In this document: positions 63,252 to 64,000 of the stretch, piece after piece
Layout of the letters: each line of letters opens with the position of its first letter
Numbering within the stretch: the stretch's first letter is position 1
Assembly (NCBI RefSeq): GCF_040183065.1
Contig: NC_091119.1
Location: forward strand, 206,092,298-206,156,297
Direction: 5' to 3'
Origin: Periplaneta americana
Lineage: Eukaryota > Arthropoda > Insecta > Blattodea > Blattidae
Length of the DNA: 64,000 bases
Notes under the pieces: model-generated
Seen by the model: only the letters and a program-made list of their open reading frames with translations
What the model was told of the DNA's origin: nothing
The model's database searches: none
Program-made: the position numbers and the translations under genes

Positions 63252-63550
63252 GTTGGCCTTCTATGAAAACAGTTGAAGGATTAACTACACACTGTCGCTG
63301 AACAGAGGTAACGACACTGCATTCTCAACCGTGCCGTTACGACGATAAGCAAATGGAACAAAATGTACAATATGACCAACATATGGGCATGACGTTTGTC
63401 TGTGACGTCGCTATCAGGAGAAATTTTTCTCTCTTTCTCTCTACATTCTTACTTCATTCAAAAACCACTTATTCCTTTAATTTCACCAACGATAGACAAT
63501 TTTTCTAATCTTTTCTTTCTTTCCCTTTATTTATTTTAATTTTCCTTAAG

Positions 63551-64000
63551 GGGAAACTCCACTCAAACCATGAAAATTTTTCAAAAAAGGTTGATTGGCC
63601 ATTTCACTTCTTTAGAATGTATATTTTCATATCCCAAATAAATTTAGTTCAATTTTGATTACACATATGTTAATTTTTTTAATTATGACTGTAAGGGGCG
63701 TGGTATTTAAAGAGCTTTTAAAAGAATTTTTTTCATCAAAGAATTCTTTTTTCAATAAATTTCTCATTAAAAATCTAGTATCTTTTTCTTCTAAAGTTGG
63801 CTCCCTGAAGTTACTAGATGAATGTAGCTGAGGAGAATTTTAATAGGTATGTGTTACATAAATATTCATTTTACTTTCAAATACACTTTTTCGTAAGTTT
63901 ACTTTTTTAATATTCAACATCAACTTTTTTATGCCAAATATTACTCAATCTGGATGAAATTTTTACTGCAAGTATTTATGAGATAGCTGCATGTTTCCAT
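63551..64000. other. AT-rich DNA beyond the duplication
   Basis: No similarity to the right flank of copy A, no gene, no clear repeat seen. Confidence 0.5.

Larger units (their letters stand above)
38634..63550. repeat. Segmental duplication, copy B
   Basis: Counterpart of 1-23150. It carries exons 5-9 of the complete gene and the same 3' flank. Many insertions are private to this copy: 39541, 41447, 43411, about 43990-48230, 48979, 50908, 51830, 53945, 58096, 59267, 60905 and 61537. Right of 63550 the similarity to copy A ends. Confidence 0.85.

Overview
The window looks like insect nuclear DNA: AT-rich, intron-rich and packed with transposable elements. The RTE-type LINEs with TAAG-repeat tails, the tRNA-derived SINEs and the gene content recall cockroach (Blattodea, Periplaneta-like) genomes. 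That assignment is from memory and was not checked by search.

Host content is one gene family. A gene of nine small exons on the + strand (copy B, 32967-59039) encodes a predicted 220-residue secreted, cysteine-rich protein. It has a signal peptide, an R-x-R-R site and 13 cysteines outside the signal peptide, and it looks most like a Plus-C/atypical odorant-binding protein (OBP). The last five exons of a paralogue (copy A, 3257-16542) lie upstream; its first exons would be off the left edge. Copies A and B belong to a tandem segmental duplication: roughly 1-23150 aligns by eye with 38634-63550. Between the two units (23151-38633) lie the 5' end of copy B and an additional, very similar first exon with its own TATA box (26828-26882). 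That exon is either an alternative promoter plus signal peptide for copy B or a relic of another paralogue.

Almost everything else is mobile or repetitive DNA, and the duplication gives an empty site for many insertions. RTE-type LINEs occur at 5285, 20876-22945 (one inside another), 24592, 32105, 39541 and 50908. Jockey/CR1-group LINEs occur at 6290, 8565, 19040, 27015, 37743, 54042 and 60905. A LINE tail with an endonuclease-like domain is at 59267. Penelope-like fragments lie at 31485 and 58096. Helitron-like elements lie at 9888, 30127, 41447 and 46092. hAT elements with exact 8-bp target duplications lie at 28606, 33607 and 61537. There are also MITEs with TAA, TA or TTAA duplications, SINEs with 12-14 bp duplications, and a solo LTR.

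The most unusual signals are: six hammerhead-ribozyme-like cores in Penelope-type ends; a long foldback palindrome carrying two of these cores and split by a LINE (53945-57020); a 45-bp minisatellite open on both strands (23780-25125); a pentanucleotide array with an exact 200-bp higher-order period (13741-14620); and three composite elements with tRNA-like cores and duplicated or inverted arms (3426, 25903, 47259).
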